Counted from the stretch's first letter, positions 7,341 to 15,892 are shown. The stretch: DNA of 64,000 nucleotides from Dehalococcoidia bacterium (GCA_022827095.1 JAJDTP010000010.1:1-64000); one strand, 5' to 3'. Notes: a model not told the origin generated them from the letters alone. Numbers and translations are program-made.

Positions 7341-9779
7341 GTGAACTACGCCGACGTCGCCATAGACGCTGACTGGATACCACCGGGCAAGACCTTTTCG
7401 TATCGGGTGCCTCGTCATCTTGCGGTGGAACCAGGGCAACTGGTCTGGGTGCAATTCGGCCGCAACATCGTGCAGGGGTTGGTCCTCAGCCTGGCGGACG
7501 CATCGGCGGTATCGGAGGAGGAAACGCGGGACATTCTGCACCCGGTGGAGCCGTCCCCGCTGGTTGGTTCGCTGGGGCTGGAGTTGGCGGCATGGCTGGG
7601 GCAAACCTACCGGTGCTCCCCTTTCGAGGCCGTTGCGCCGATGCTGCCGCCCGGTTTTCGGGCACAACAGCGGTCACGACTGACCGCGATCTCCGGCCTC
7701 GAGGATTCCGGTGAATTGGCGTCTTTCCGTGAAACTACGCAAGTTGCGTGGCGGGAACTGGCCGCCGCCTCCGGAGCCTCGGAGGAAATCACGTTCCTGA
7801 AGCGGATTGATCCGAGCCGCGCCAACGTCGCCCGACGGGAACTGCAGCGTCTCGTGTCCCGCGGACTGGTCCGCAAGGAGGTCAGCCTGCCGCGACCGCG
7901 ATCCCATCGTTATCGCCGTCTCCTGATACCCGGGCACCATCCCGATTCGGGAGGGAAGGAAGTGGCTGCTCCGCAAGCGCGGGCCACTCGGCAGGTGGAA
8001 CTGCTGGCAGCGGTGCGTGAGGCGGGGGCCGGCTACGAGACCACGGGAGTAGGACCCGCGGCGGATGCCCTTCTCCAGCGCGGTCTGGTGGGCGAGGAAT
8101 GGCAGCGGGTGCGCCCCGAGGTTCCTTCGGGGGTTGAGCCGTCGCATCCCGCTCCTGGAGCGCTGACGGCCGCTCAATCGGACGCTGTGGCCAGCGTCAC
8201 CGCCGCGCTGGACGACCCCAGTCTGCTGCCGCGCAGTTTTCTGTTGCACGGCGTCACCGGCAGCGGCAAGACCGAGGTGTACCTGCGCTCCATCGCCCAC
8301 GCGGTGGAGCAAGGTAAGCAGGCCATTTACCTGGTACCTGAGATCTCGCTGACCCCGCAGACGGTCGGCATGGTGAACGATCGCTTCCCCGGCCGCGTCG
8401 CCGTCCTGCACCATCGACTGACTGAAAGGCAGCGGTTCGAGCAGTGGTGGAACATTCGTGACGGGTTGGCCGACGTAATCGTAGGGCCCCGCAGCGCCCT
8501 GTTCGCTCCGACTGTCAATCTGGGCATAGTGATCGTTGATGAGGAGCACGAACCGGCGTACAAGCAGGACGAGCATCCTCCCTATTATCACGCACGCGAC
8601 TCTGCCCTGGCCCTGGCTCGCCGCTGTGGCGCCGTGGTGGTGATAGGTTCAGCCACCCCCGACGTGAGCACGTACTACGAAGCGACGCGGGGCCGGCATC
8701 ACCTGCTGCGATTGCCGGAGCGGGTTCCACGCCACGACGGACACGCTACGCCTTTGCCTGAAATCAGCGTGGTCGATATGCGCCGGGAACTCCGGGAGGG
8801 GAACCGCAGCGTTTTCAGCCGCACCCTCACCGAAGCCCTGGACTCAACGATAGCCAGCGGTCAGCAGGCGATCCTCTTTCTTAATCGTCGGGGCAGTGCG
8901 GCGTTCATGCAATGCCGCGACTGCGGGAGCGTGATCAACTGCAGCCAGTGCTCCGTCTCCTACGCCTTCCACCGCGAGTCGTCTCGGCTGATCTGCCACT
9001 ACTGCAATCGGCAACGGCGATTGCCCCGGGCCTGTCCGCAGTGTCGTGGGGGCCGCATTCGGGAGATGGGCGCCGGCACCGAGACGATCACTTCCGAGTT
9101 GCAGGAGCGCTATCCCGGCGTCGTCGTGGAACGGTGGGACTCGGACTCGGTTCGAAATCCGGCGGAGCTGGAGGCGGCGATGGGCCGGTTGGCCGGCGGT
9201 GAGGCGCAAGTTCTGGTGGGGACCCAGATGGTGGCCCGTGGGTTGGATCTCCCTAACGTCACATTATCCGCCGTGCTGCTGGCCGATCTGGGACTGAACC
9301 TGCCCGATTTTCGCGCCGGTGAAAGGGCGTTTGCCCTGCTCTGCCAAGTTGCCGGGCGGTCCGGCCGGGGCCATGAGCCCGGACGGGCGATTGTCCAAAC
9401 CTACCAGCCCGACCACTACGCTATCGCCGCGGCCGCAGCCCAGGACTACGGGGGATTCTACGGCACTGAAATTGCCGCCAGGCAACTGCAGGGCAACCCG
9501 CCCTTCAACCGGCTCGCCCAGATTGTGTGCGCCGACCTAAGCGTGCGCGCCGCACAACAGACCCTGGGGGAACTGGCCCAGTCCTGGAGGGAACAGGCCG
9601 CGCGTGACGGACGGACCGACATTGACATCATCGGTCCCACCCCGTGCCTGCCGGAGCGCGTTCGGGGCCGGTACCGTTGGCGGTTGTTGCTGCGTGGCCG
9701 CAGGATCTGGCAGTTCCTGGAAGGACGGAGTGTCCCGCGCAACTGCCGGATTGACATCGATCCCGTGCGGCTCGATTGA
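7341..9779 (+). CDS. priA: Primosomal replication restart helicase PriA
   Basis: An 812-residue 3'-5' helicase that restarts stalled replication forks. It has the N-terminal 3'-DNA-end binding domain (FSYRVPRHLAVEPGQLVWVQ), Walker A GVTGSGKTEVYLR, box DEEHEP, a zinc-binding insert with four CxxC pairs (CRDCG, CSQC, CHYC, CPQC) and helicase motifs VGTQMVARGLDLPNV and QVAGRSGRG. I chose the GTG at 7341 since the sequence before it derives from the repeat element at 7176-7320. A second full copy of that element follows the stop codon by 36 bases. Confidence 0.95.
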   Translation: MNYADVAIDADWIPPGKTFSYRVPRHLAVEPGQLVWVQFGRNIVQGLVLSLADASAVSEEETRDILHPVEPSPLVGSLGLELAAWLGQTYRCSPFEAVAPMLPPGFRAQQRSRLTAISGLEDSGELASFRETTQVAWRELAAASGASEEITFLKRIDPSRANVARRELQRLVSRGLVRKEVSLPRPRSHRYRRLLIPGHHPDSGGKEVAAPQARATRQVELLAAVREAGAGYETTGVGPAADALLQRGLVGEEWQRVRPEVPSGVEPSHPAPGALTAAQSDAVASVTAALDDPSLLPRSFLLHGVTGSGKTEVYLRSIAHAVEQGKQAIYLVPEISLTPQTVGMVNDRFPGRVAVLHHRLTERQRFEQWWNIRDGLADVIVGPRSALFAPTVNLGIVIVDEEHEPAYKQDEHPPYYHARDSALALARRCGAVVVIGSATPDVSTYYEATRGRHHLLRLPERVPRHDGHATPLPEISVVDMRRELREGNRSVFSRTLTEALDSTIASGQQAILFLNRRGSAAFMQCRDCGSVINCSQCSVSYAFHRESSRLICHYCNRQRRLPRACPQCRGGRIREMGAGTETITSELQERYPGVVVERWDSDSVRNPAELEAAMGRLAGGEAQVLVGTQMVARGLDLPNVTLSAVLLADLGLNLPDFRAGERAFALLCQVAGRSGRGHEPGRAIVQTYQPDHYAIAAAAAQDYGGFYGTEIAARQLQGNPPFNRLAQIVCADLSVRAAQQTLGELAQSWREQAARDGRTDIDIIGPTPCLPERVRGRYRWRLLLRGRRIWQFLEGRSVPRNCRIDIDPVRLD

Positions 9780-9815
9780 ATCTGCTGGCGGTGGGCGAGA
9801 CGATGATGATTGCCT

Positions 9816-9971
9816 TCACGCGTACCCAGTTTGTCATCGCGAGGAGCGCAGCGCCGCGGCGATCCCGTTGCGGAAAGGGATCCTGTTCCCATCACGAGAT
9901 TGCCACGCTGCGCTCGCAATGACAAGGGGTGGGCGCTCGCAATGACAGGTGGGGAAACTGGGTACGCGTGA
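9816..9971. repeat. Nested-inverted-repeat element with perfect 17-bp ends
   Basis: The ends TCACGCGTACCCAGTTT (9816-9832) and AAACTGGGTACGCGTGA (9955-9971) are perfect inverted repeats. Inside them lie the core GTCATCGCGAGGAGCGCAGC and its inverted counterpart GCTGCGCTCGCAATGAC. There is no coding capacity, which fits a MITE-like non-autonomous element. Confidence 0.93.
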
Positions 9972-10075
9972 GAGTGATCGCCATATTGACAACGTGAAGG
10001 ATTTTGGTGTATCAAATTGCCACTGCTTGCGCACCCCAATTCTAGGATTGGTAGCCTTGTCACGGAGGAGGAACC

Positions 10076-10327
10076 ATGCCTGACATCTATTACGCTCGGC
10101 CAAGCAATTTCCTTTCGGATCCTCGGGATCGCACGGTCATAGTCGGCGAGTCCGAAGAGGAAGTGCTCCAAAAGATGTTCGAGTATCTCGCCAGCCCTGA
10201 GGCCCAGGCCCGCTACCCCGGCGTCGACGACCCGACGGAGCTGGAGAACAACATCCGGACGTGCATCTTCAAGAAGGGCACCAAGGCCATCCACAACCGC
10301 CCGCCGGATGCGGAACCGGTCAAGTAG
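10076..10327 (+). CDS. Small protein of unknown function
   Basis: An 83-residue soluble protein that I do not recognise. It has no membrane segment; the N-terminus (MPDIYYARPSNFLSD) is followed by a helical middle (ESEEEVLQKMFEYLAS) and a basic-tailed end. A good Shine-Dalgarno (GGAGGAGG) precedes the ATG and a hairpin terminator follows, so it is a complete single-gene unit. Confidence 0.7.
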   Translation: MPDIYYARPSNFLSDPRDRTVIVGESEEEVLQKMFEYLASPEAQARYPGVDDPTELENNIRTCIFKKGTKAIHNRPPDAEPVK

Positions 10328-10353
10328 AGCGGCAAATTACTGCCCGTTATTCG

Positions 10354-10383
10354 CGCCCCCGCTCTTAGCAGACGGGGGCGTTT
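10354..10383 (+). terminator. Rho-independent terminator of the small gene at 10076
   Basis: CGCCCCCG (10354-10361) pairs perfectly with CGGGGGCG (10373-10380) around an 11-nt loop and is followed by TTTC. Confidence 0.75.
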
Positions 10384-10387
10384 CGGC

Positions 10388-10542
10388 GTAAGGGTTCAGA
10401 ATCCAGGAGGTTGTCATTGCGAGGCGCTTGCGCCGTGGCAATCTCGACACCGTAGCGGCAAGGTCCGCCTCAAAGGACTCCCTTACGCCAACGAGATTGC
10501 CGCGCTTCGCTCGCAATGACACCCGCAAGTCTGAACGGTTAC
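10388..10542. repeat. Nested-inverted-repeat element, second subfamily (GTAACCGTTCAGA ends)
   Basis: The outer ends GTAAGGGTTCAGA (10388-10400) and TCTGAACGGTTAC (10530-10542) enclose the TCATTGCGAGG and CTCGCAATGACA cores. Copies at 50971 and 61306 share these outer ends, which differ from the TCACGCGYACCCAGTTT ends of the other subfamily. Confidence 0.85.
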
Positions 10543-10594
10543 GTTTCGGCGAGCGGGTTGCCGTGCCTTTCCCCCGTGGCTATACTGCGGCATC

Positions 10595-11284
10595 ATGGCG
10601 ATCAATCCTGATGACTACCCGCCGGGGACCTACCAGGAACTTCCGTTGTTCCCGCTGAACAACGTGGTGCTTTTCCCCGGCATGCCCTTGCCCCTCCATA
10701 TTTTCGAGGAGCGGTACAAAGCCATGATCGGCGGCTGCGTCGACCGGGACGAACCCTTTGGAGTGCTGCTGATCAAGGAAGGCAACGAAGTTGGCGATCC
10801 TGCGGAACCTCATGCTATCGGGACCACGGCCCGTGTCTCGCAGGTGCAACGTCTGCAGGAAGGCCGGCTGAACATCCTGACCCGCGGCGAGACGCGGTTC
10901 GAGTTGCTGCAAACCGTGCAGACCGTGCCGCATCTGATTGGGTTGGTTCGGTTCATGGAAGACGACGAAGGCGACGTCTCCGCAACGGCGGTAGCCAACG
11001 TGCGCGAGCAATTCATCCAGTTGCAGCGTCAACTCACCGCCATGGCTGGTGGGTGGGACCGCGAAGTGACCGTTCCCGAAGAGCCCATCGCCCTGGCTCG
11101 CATCGCCTCCGCGACTTTGGCTGTCAGCCTGCCTCTGCCTCCCGATGTGAGGCAATCGCTGTTGGAAACCCCGACCGCCGGGGGGCAACTCGAGAAGTTG
11201 CAGACATTGATGCGCCAGGCCAATCGCATCGTCGCCGAACAAGCGGAGCAGAACACGCCGTTCAAAGGGCCGCGCCTGAACTGA
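10595..11284 (+). CDS. Lon N-terminal (substrate-binding) domain protein
   Basis: A 229-residue stand-alone LON_substr_bdg protein, without the ATPase or protease domains of Lon. The first half carries the signature ELPLFPLNNVVLFPGMPLPL and HIFEERYKAMI; the second half is helical (VANVREQFIQLQRQLTAM). Such proteins occur widely in bacteria and have no settled function; a role in protein quality control is only suggested by the fold. It converges on the Uma2 gene 11 bases downstream. Confidence 0.88.
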   Translation: MAINPDDYPPGTYQELPLFPLNNVVLFPGMPLPLHIFEERYKAMIGGCVDRDEPFGVLLIKEGNEVGDPAEPHAIGTTARVSQVQRLQEGRLNILTRGETRFELLQTVQTVPHLIGLVRFMEDDEGDVSATAVANVREQFIQLQRQLTAMAGGWDREVTVPEEPIALARIASATLAVSLPLPPDVRQSLLETPTAGGQLEKLQTLMRQANRIVAEQAEQNTPFKGPRLN

Positions 11285-11295
11285 CCCGGCGGCGT

Positions 11296-12051
11296 TTACT
11301 CCCGAGACTGCCGGCGGCGCAATTCCTCGCGCAGTTGGCGCGCTTCTTCCTCAGCCCGCTCGGCGCGGGCTTCGGCCCGTTCAGCGCGGGTTTCGGCCTG
11401 CTCGGCGCGGGTTTCGGCGGCGGCCAACGCCTCCAACGCTTCTACGAGATCCGGCAGGTATTCCCGCGTAACCGGGTCCCAGAATCGCAGCTGGCGGTTT
11501 TCCCAGTGCAACTCCAGGCCCAGGCTGGGACTGTAGCCGCGCACCAAGCCATCGTTATCGTAGTCGATTGGCAAGGGCCGGTACACGCCGTCTTCCAGCA
11601 CTTCGCCGGCCAGCGGGACATCGTGCCATTGCCCGCCACTGGGGTCGAACCGCCAGTATTCCCTGACCTCCAGGCGCGCGTAGATGTCGCGTTTCGCGGT
11701 GTAGTCATGCCGGCCGGTGCTCGGCGACCCGACTTCCAGTACGAAGTCCGGCGGCTGCCCGACTTCGCTGATGACGTATCCGTTGGCATCTTCAATGAGT
11801 TGAGCGGGAAAGGGGAGATCAAAGGCCGCCACGCAGTCGGGGCGGGGGGAGCGGCGAGCGTCGCGGGCCTCAAAACAAAGATAGCCCTCGCCCGATACCA
11901 GCGTGTTGGGCTGGCGTCGATAGTGGCTGCGCAGAACCTGATCGGTACGGGCGATGTGGGGGCGCTGTTTCATGCCGTCAGGAAGCGGGGGCGGGTCCGG
12001 CAACTCCGTGAGATTGGGATAGGCAGTGGCCGGCCGGGGTTTCGTGGTCAT
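11296..12051 (-). CDS. Uma2-family (DUF820) protein with C-terminal coiled coil
   Basis: A 251-residue Uma2 protein with the PD-(D/E)XK-like core: RPDCVAAFDLP, GQPPDFVLEVGSPSTG, YTAKRDIYARLEVREYWRFDP. The nuclease assignment is from the fold; no activity has been established for most members. The last 45 residues are a heptad coiled coil of repeated ETRAEQA and EARAERA units. The ATG at 12051 overlaps the TGA of the BtuF-like gene (ATGA), with GGGAGG upstream, so translation is probably coupled. It is one of four Uma2 genes in the window. Confidence 0.88.
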   Translation of the reverse strand: MTTKPRPATAYPNLTELPDPPPLPDGMKQRPHIARTDQVLRSHYRRQPNTLVSGEGYLCFEARDARRSPRPDCVAAFDLPFPAQLIEDANGYVISEVGQPPDFVLEVGSPSTGRHDYTAKRDIYARLEVREYWRFDPSGGQWHDVPLAGEVLEDGVYRPLPIDYDNDGLVRGYSPSLGLELHWENRQLRFWDPVTREYLPDLVEALEALAAAETRAEQAETRAERAEARAERAEEEARQLREELRRRQSRE

Positions 12052-12986
12052 GGGGAACCTCCCTGGCCGGATCCGTAAATGCGCCGCGCTCCGGCCTCGG
12101 GGACCATCCCCGAAAACAACTCGGGATGGATCATCTCGGCGAGTATCTCCAGGCCGGTGACGAGCCGAGGACCGGAACGGCTGGTGTAGTTGCTGGCGTC
12201 GATTACGTACACGCGGTCGTTCTGCACTGCGGGAAGTGACGCCCATCCCTCTTTTTCCGTGAGCAGGGGGATATCTTCCATACCCCGGGGCACTTCAAAA
12301 CCGCAGGGCATGACAACGATGACCTCGGGTTGGTTCTCGATGATGGCCTCCCATTCCAGCGGGAAGGAACCCATCTCCTTGTCGCCGAAGGAGTTGGCTC
12401 CCCCGGCCAGTTCAACCATTTCGGGAACCCAGTGGCCGCCGCACATCAATGGGTCGGTCCATTCAAGGTGCAGTACCCTGGGGTGGATATCAGCCAATTC
12501 AGCCCTCTGGGTGACGGTATCGATACGCTCCTGCATCCGGGCCGTGACCTGGTCGGCCATGGATTCAGTTCCGGTTGCGCGGCCCACGCGGCGCACGTCC
12601 TCGAGAACGTCGCCAAGGTACTGCGGGTCCAGGGATAGCACCTCGGGCTGCTTCTCCATGTTGGCGGTGGACTCGGCGACCTGCCGAGAAGAGACCGCTC
12701 AAACCTCGCAGATAGCCTGGGTCAGCAGCAGGTCCGGGTTGGCTGCATCGAGGATATCCTGGTCGATGTGGTAGATACCGAGACCCTCGGCGAGGCGTTC
12801 CGAAATCACGCGGCTGATCTCACCGCTGCTGGGCTGCGTGCCTTCGAAAACGCTGCGCACCACCCATGGCTTGTCTTTAGCCTGGGCCGGGTAGTCGCAC
12901 TCGTGGGTTACGCCGTAGAGCTGGTCCTCCAGCCCCAATGCGTAAACGATCTCGGTGGCGGAGGGTAGAAAAGAACAAATTCGCAT
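12048..12986 (-). CDS. BtuF-like substrate-binding protein, probable selenoprotein (TGA = Sec at residue 96)
   Basis: A 312-residue protein of the cobalamin/iron-type binding-protein fold (Peripla_BP_2, COG0614) read through one in-frame TGA at 12701-12699. The N-terminus [18 protein letters not shown] and [11 protein letters not shown], and downstream [20 protein letters not shown], are typical of the family. There is no signal peptide, so it may be cytoplasmic. Around the TGA the protein reads TQAICEV-TGA-AVSSRQ; from memory of the family this is LTQxxCEVCAVS, so TGA replaces the second Cys of a CxxC, giving CxxU. A SECIS-like hairpin starts directly after it. The gene lies 56 bases after the antiporter gene and ends in an ATGA overlap with a Uma2 gene. 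The alternative is a nonsense mutation. Confidence 0.85.
12664..12698 (-). promoter_or_regulatory. Bacterial SECIS-like hairpin downstream of the in-frame TGA
   Basis: Read on the minus strand directly after TGA: lower stem GCGGU (12698-12694), internal loop CUCUU, upper stem CUCGGC (12688-12683), apical loop AGGUC (12682-12678), upper stem GCCGAG (12677-12672), bulge UCC, lower stem ACCGC (12668-12664). All 11 base pairs are Watson-Crick. The loop starts 17 nt after the TGA. The E. coli fdhF SECIS has an AGGUCU loop at almost the same distance. Confidence 0.85.
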
Positions 12987-13042
12987 CGTGTCGCCTGCCT
13001 GTTAGTGACTGCGCGCATTGTAGCACCGGGCGCGAGGCGCCC

Positions 13043-15040
13043 CTAGTCCGCGTCCCGCTGAGCAGCCCGTTCCGCGCTTTCCGGCGGCTGCGCCGGCGTT
13101 GGACTGAACAGCTCGATGCGTTCTTCCAGGAACCTCCACAGGTCCTCGGTCGAGTCTTCGGCGGCCTGGGCGGCCGCTGCGGCGCGCACTTGCTCGATCG
13201 GCTGCGCGTCCGGGTCGGCCCAGTGGTTGAAGGACGGGCTCTCCACGTCCATCGCTTCAAAGGCGCTGGGGGCCGGCGGATCGGTTCGCCTAGGCGCCGG
13301 AGGAGCAATGAAGGTGTTGCGGAATACCGGCTGAAGAACCCGGTGGACGTGGAAGCCGGCAAACACCAGGGCGCCAGCGGACGCCAGAAGGAGGAACAGC
13401 GACAGCGGAACCGACAGGCTTCCCAGGGAGAAGAGCTGGATAATCAGCGGGATCATCAGCAGGACGCCGACGAGCAAGAAGGCTGTGGCCATGCCGTCGC
13501 GCAGGAGGGTGCGCAGGGTGAATCGCGCCGGCTGACCCGCGGTATCACGTACCGTCGCGCGAACGGTCAAGTTGGCGACCACCCGCAATTCGCGCCAGAT
13601 GGCTATGGCAGCGGGGATGTTGATGCCCACCGTGGCGCCGCCCAGGATCACGCCCAGCAGGGCGTGGGAAACGGACTCCGGCTCGGCCAGCAGATCGGGC
13701 ACGGTATACACTGCTGCGGTGCCGATGGCCGTGAGCACTGCGATGATGCAGATGTCGATGATGATGCGACGAACCGAGTTTTTCAGGAGGCGTCCCGTTT
13801 CTCCGGGCAGGGAGAACGCTGCCCAGAACGATTGAATGCCCAGGAAGATCACCAGATTTACTGCGAGAACCGCCGGCGGCGCGCGCCTCTCCAACCAGTC
13901 GTACGCCGGCGTCGCAAATTTGGAGGTCAGTGGCGCCAGGACCGCGGTGATCGCCGTAGCGATTGCCAGCACCGGCGCTACCACGGGACCAACCGCTGCG
14001 TTGGTGGCGCTCAGGTGCCCGATCGCCAGCGAAAACTCGCCCATTTGCGGCATGGTCATCCCCACCTGAAACGCGGTGCGCGACCGCCGGCCGGCCAGTA
14101 CCGCCCCGATCGTGTTGGCCAGCATCTTGCCACCCATGAACACTCCCACTACCACCAGGGCTGGCACGATGTAGTCATCCAGCGTCCGGTAATTGATGAG
14201 CATCCCGATGGAAAGGAAGAACAGCGCGCCGAACATGTCGCGCACCGGGTTGACCAGGCGCGTCACCCGTCCGGCGGCGTCGGTGTCGCCGATGACCACG
14301 CCGATCAGGAAGGCCCCGGCGGCCGCGGACAATCCGAGGAACTCTGCTCCCAACGCCAGGCCGAAGCAGCAGCCCAGCGAAGCCACCAGCAGGGTCTCGT
14401 CGGACTGCATCCGGGAGAGGAAGCGCATCAGGCGGGGCGCCAGCAGTGCGCCGAAAGCAAGGACCGCGATGCAGAAGATGCCCAGTTTCGCGGCCAACCA
14501 CCCCACGTCCGCCAGGTCGGTGGAACCAGTGGTAGCAAGGCCGGCCAGCAGGGTCAGCAGGATGACCGCGGCGAAGTCTTCCACAAGGAGGATGCCCACT
14601 ATGGTTTGGCCCCATCCGGCGCGCAGGTTGCCACTGTCCCGCAAACCCTTCAGGAGAATTGCCGAACTGCTGATGGCCATGGCGCCGCCGAGGTACAGGG
14701 CGTTGGCTCCGGATATGCCAAGCACCTTGTCGGCTATCAGCACTCCCAGGTAGGTCAGGGTGGAGATCTCCACCACGCCGATGACCAGCACGCGCAGACC
14801 GATCTCTCGGATCCGCCGCCATCCCAGCTCCAGGCCGATACCGAACAGCAGCAGGATCAGCCCGAGTTCGGCCAGCAACTCGATGGTGTCCAGGTTGCTG
14901 ATAACCGGATGCGGCAGGGTATACGGCCCGATGATCACCCCGGCAATGAGGTAACCAAGCACCGGCGGCTGCCATATCAGCCGGGCCAACGCCAGCCCAA
15001 CAGCCGCGATGGCCATGGCAATGGCGAAGTCTTTCAGCAA
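13043..15040 (-). CDS. Kef-type cation:proton antiporter (CPA2)
   Basis: A 665-residue membrane antiporter. The N-terminal part, to about residue 390, has the CPA2 core of about 12 helices (PPVLGYLIAGVIIGPYTLP, LLLFGIGLELGW, ISSSAILLKGL, GILLVEDFAAVILL, AAAGAFLIGVVIGD, MTMPQMGEFSLAIG). The later part adds further hydrophobic segments and a Pro-rich, acidic cytoplasmic tail (APPAPRRTDPP, LWRFLEERIELF). There is no RCK/TrkA-N nucleotide-binding domain. The transported cation (K+ or Na+) cannot be told. It heads a minus-strand run with the BtuF-like and Uma2 genes. Confidence 0.88.
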   Translation of the reverse strand: MLKDFAIAMAIAAVGLALARLIWQPPVLGYLIAGVIIGPYTLPHPVISNLDTIELLAELGLILLLFGIGLELGWRRIREIGLRVLVIGVVEISTLTYLGVLIADKVLGISGANALYLGGAMAISSSAILLKGLRDSGNLRAGWGQTIVGILLVEDFAAVILLTLLAGLATTGSTDLADVGWLAAKLGIFCIAVLAFGALLAPRLMRFLSRMQSDETLLVASLGCCFGLALGAEFLGLSAAAGAFLIGVVIGDTDAAGRVTRLVNPVRDMFGALFFLSIGMLINYRTLDDYIVPALVVVGVFMGGKMLANTIGAVLAGRRSRTAFQVGMTMPQMGEFSLAIGHLSATNAAVGPVVAPVLAIATAITAVLAPLTSKFATPAYDWLERRAPPAVLAVNLVIFLGIQSFWAAFSLPGETGRLLKNSVRRIIIDICIIAVLTAIGTAAVYTVPDLLAEPESVSHALLGVILGGATVGINIPAAIAIWRELRVVANLTVRATVRDTAGQPARFTLRTLLRDGMATAFLLVGVLLMIPLIIQLFSLGSLSVPLSLFLLLASAGALVFAGFHVHRVLQPVFRNTFIAPPAPRRTDPPAPSAFEAMDVESPSFNHWADPDAQPIEQVRAAAAAQAAEDSTEDLWRFLEERIELFSPTPAQPPESAERAAQRDAD

Positions 15041-15398
15041 TCCAGCGGATGCGTCTGACAGACCGGCTGCGAATATGGTAAGCGGGAACTCTATCTTAGA
15101 TCCCCCAATATCTGGAGCCTGCGGAACCCCGGCGCCAGCTCGAAACAGGACGGCCGGTACCGCGGACTAAGCCTGAAGGTTATTGTGGCAACGCTTGATT
15201 TCGAGCGTTCGGACTTATTGCCTCCGTCGCTCGGCGCGATCCCGCCGCCGGGACGGGGGCAAATATGTTGCCGCCGAGCGGCGCGAAATATGACGGGTTT
15301 CAGGCGACGCGTCCCGCGTGCTTGGGACGGGCGTCAGCAACGAATTCGGCGGTGACGGAAGTGCTGGGGGTCGCCACGGCGACCGAACCATAAAGCGG
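15041..15398. other. Intergenic region without a recognisable gene
   Basis: This stretch separates the antiporter gene, whose start is at 15040, from the OsmC gene end. It must hold the promoter for the antiporter run. I see only imperfect GC-rich dyads (CGTCGCTCGGCGCG against GCCGCCGAGCGGCGCG at 15221-15285) and no tRNA or riboswitch that I can defend. Confidence 0.5.
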
Positions 15399-15758
15399 TC
15401 AACGCTTTTTCCAGGTGTCTACCAGGTAGTTGCCCTGGTCGTCGTCCACGCCCCAGATCTTGAAATGGATGCGCACATCGGCGTAAAGGCTCACGTCGCC
15501 GGGCGTCGCTTCCGAGTCCCTGAAAGCCTCGGCGGTAACTTCCATGAAGTCCACCGGGGCGTCGTCAGTGAGGGCGATTCGCTCCACCATGTTCACGGCG
15601 CACGCGGTGATGCCTGAGAGAAACAGTTCCCCGGCTCCCACGGCATCACCGCCGCCGTCGTCGGCGACCCAATGATGCGTGCGAGCATTGCAGATCGCTC
15701 TGCCGTGGGTTCCCGAGCTGTACGTTTCCACGTGATAGGCCATTTCCAGTGCCATCAT
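15399..15758 (-). CDS. OsmC-family protein
   Basis: A 119-residue OsmC/Ohr-fold protein. The central helix carrying the reactive Cys (GELFLSGITACAVNMVERIA) and the strands DVSLYADVRIHFKIWG match the OsmC group. Members reduce organic hydroperoxides as dimers with two active-site cysteines. Only the helix Cys is clear here; another Cys (RAICNARTHH) lies near residue 24, so the spacing is not that of Ohr. Two ATG codons in a row (15758, 15755) make the start ambiguous by one residue. Confidence 0.8.
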   Translation of the reverse strand: MMALEMAYHVETYSSGTHGRAICNARTHHWVADDGGGDAVGAGELFLSGITACAVNMVERIALTDDAPVDFMEVTAEAFRDSEATPGDVSLYADVRIHFKIWGVDDDQGNYLVDTWKKR

Positions 15759-15892
15759 GCCCCCTTTGGAGTAACGCGCTCCGCAGATGTTCCCTTAGGG
15801 TGATATTGATCCACAGACCGCCTAAATCATAAACTATGTGGGGCTTCAACGCCAATCGCGCCAATCCTTGCCAGGGCCTTTCGATTATTCCC

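Noticed and set aside
3250-10542. CRISPR-like spaced repeats made of the TCATTGCGAG units
   Set aside because: The units are palindromic, thousands of bases apart and in mixed orientation, without regular spacers or cas genes.
12048-12986. Two separate genes or a frameshifted pseudogene in the BtuF-like locus
   Set aside because: Both halves are in the same frame with a single TGA codon, the family motif continues across it, and a SECIS-like hairpin follows; an ordinary break explains none of this as well.
12987-13042. Cobalamin riboswitch upstream of the BtuF-like gene
   Set aside because: Only 56 bases separate it from the antiporter gene, too short for a B12 riboswitch, and no B12-box-like sequence is visible.
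12938-15058. 706-codon open frame on the plus strand
   Set aside because: It is antisense to the Kef-type antiporter and its product is Gly/Gln/His/Arg-rich without any family match, a result of high GC.
15041-15398. tRNA or structured RNA gene in this gap
   Set aside because: No T-loop (GTTCGANTC) or acceptor pairing could be found; only imperfect GC dyads.
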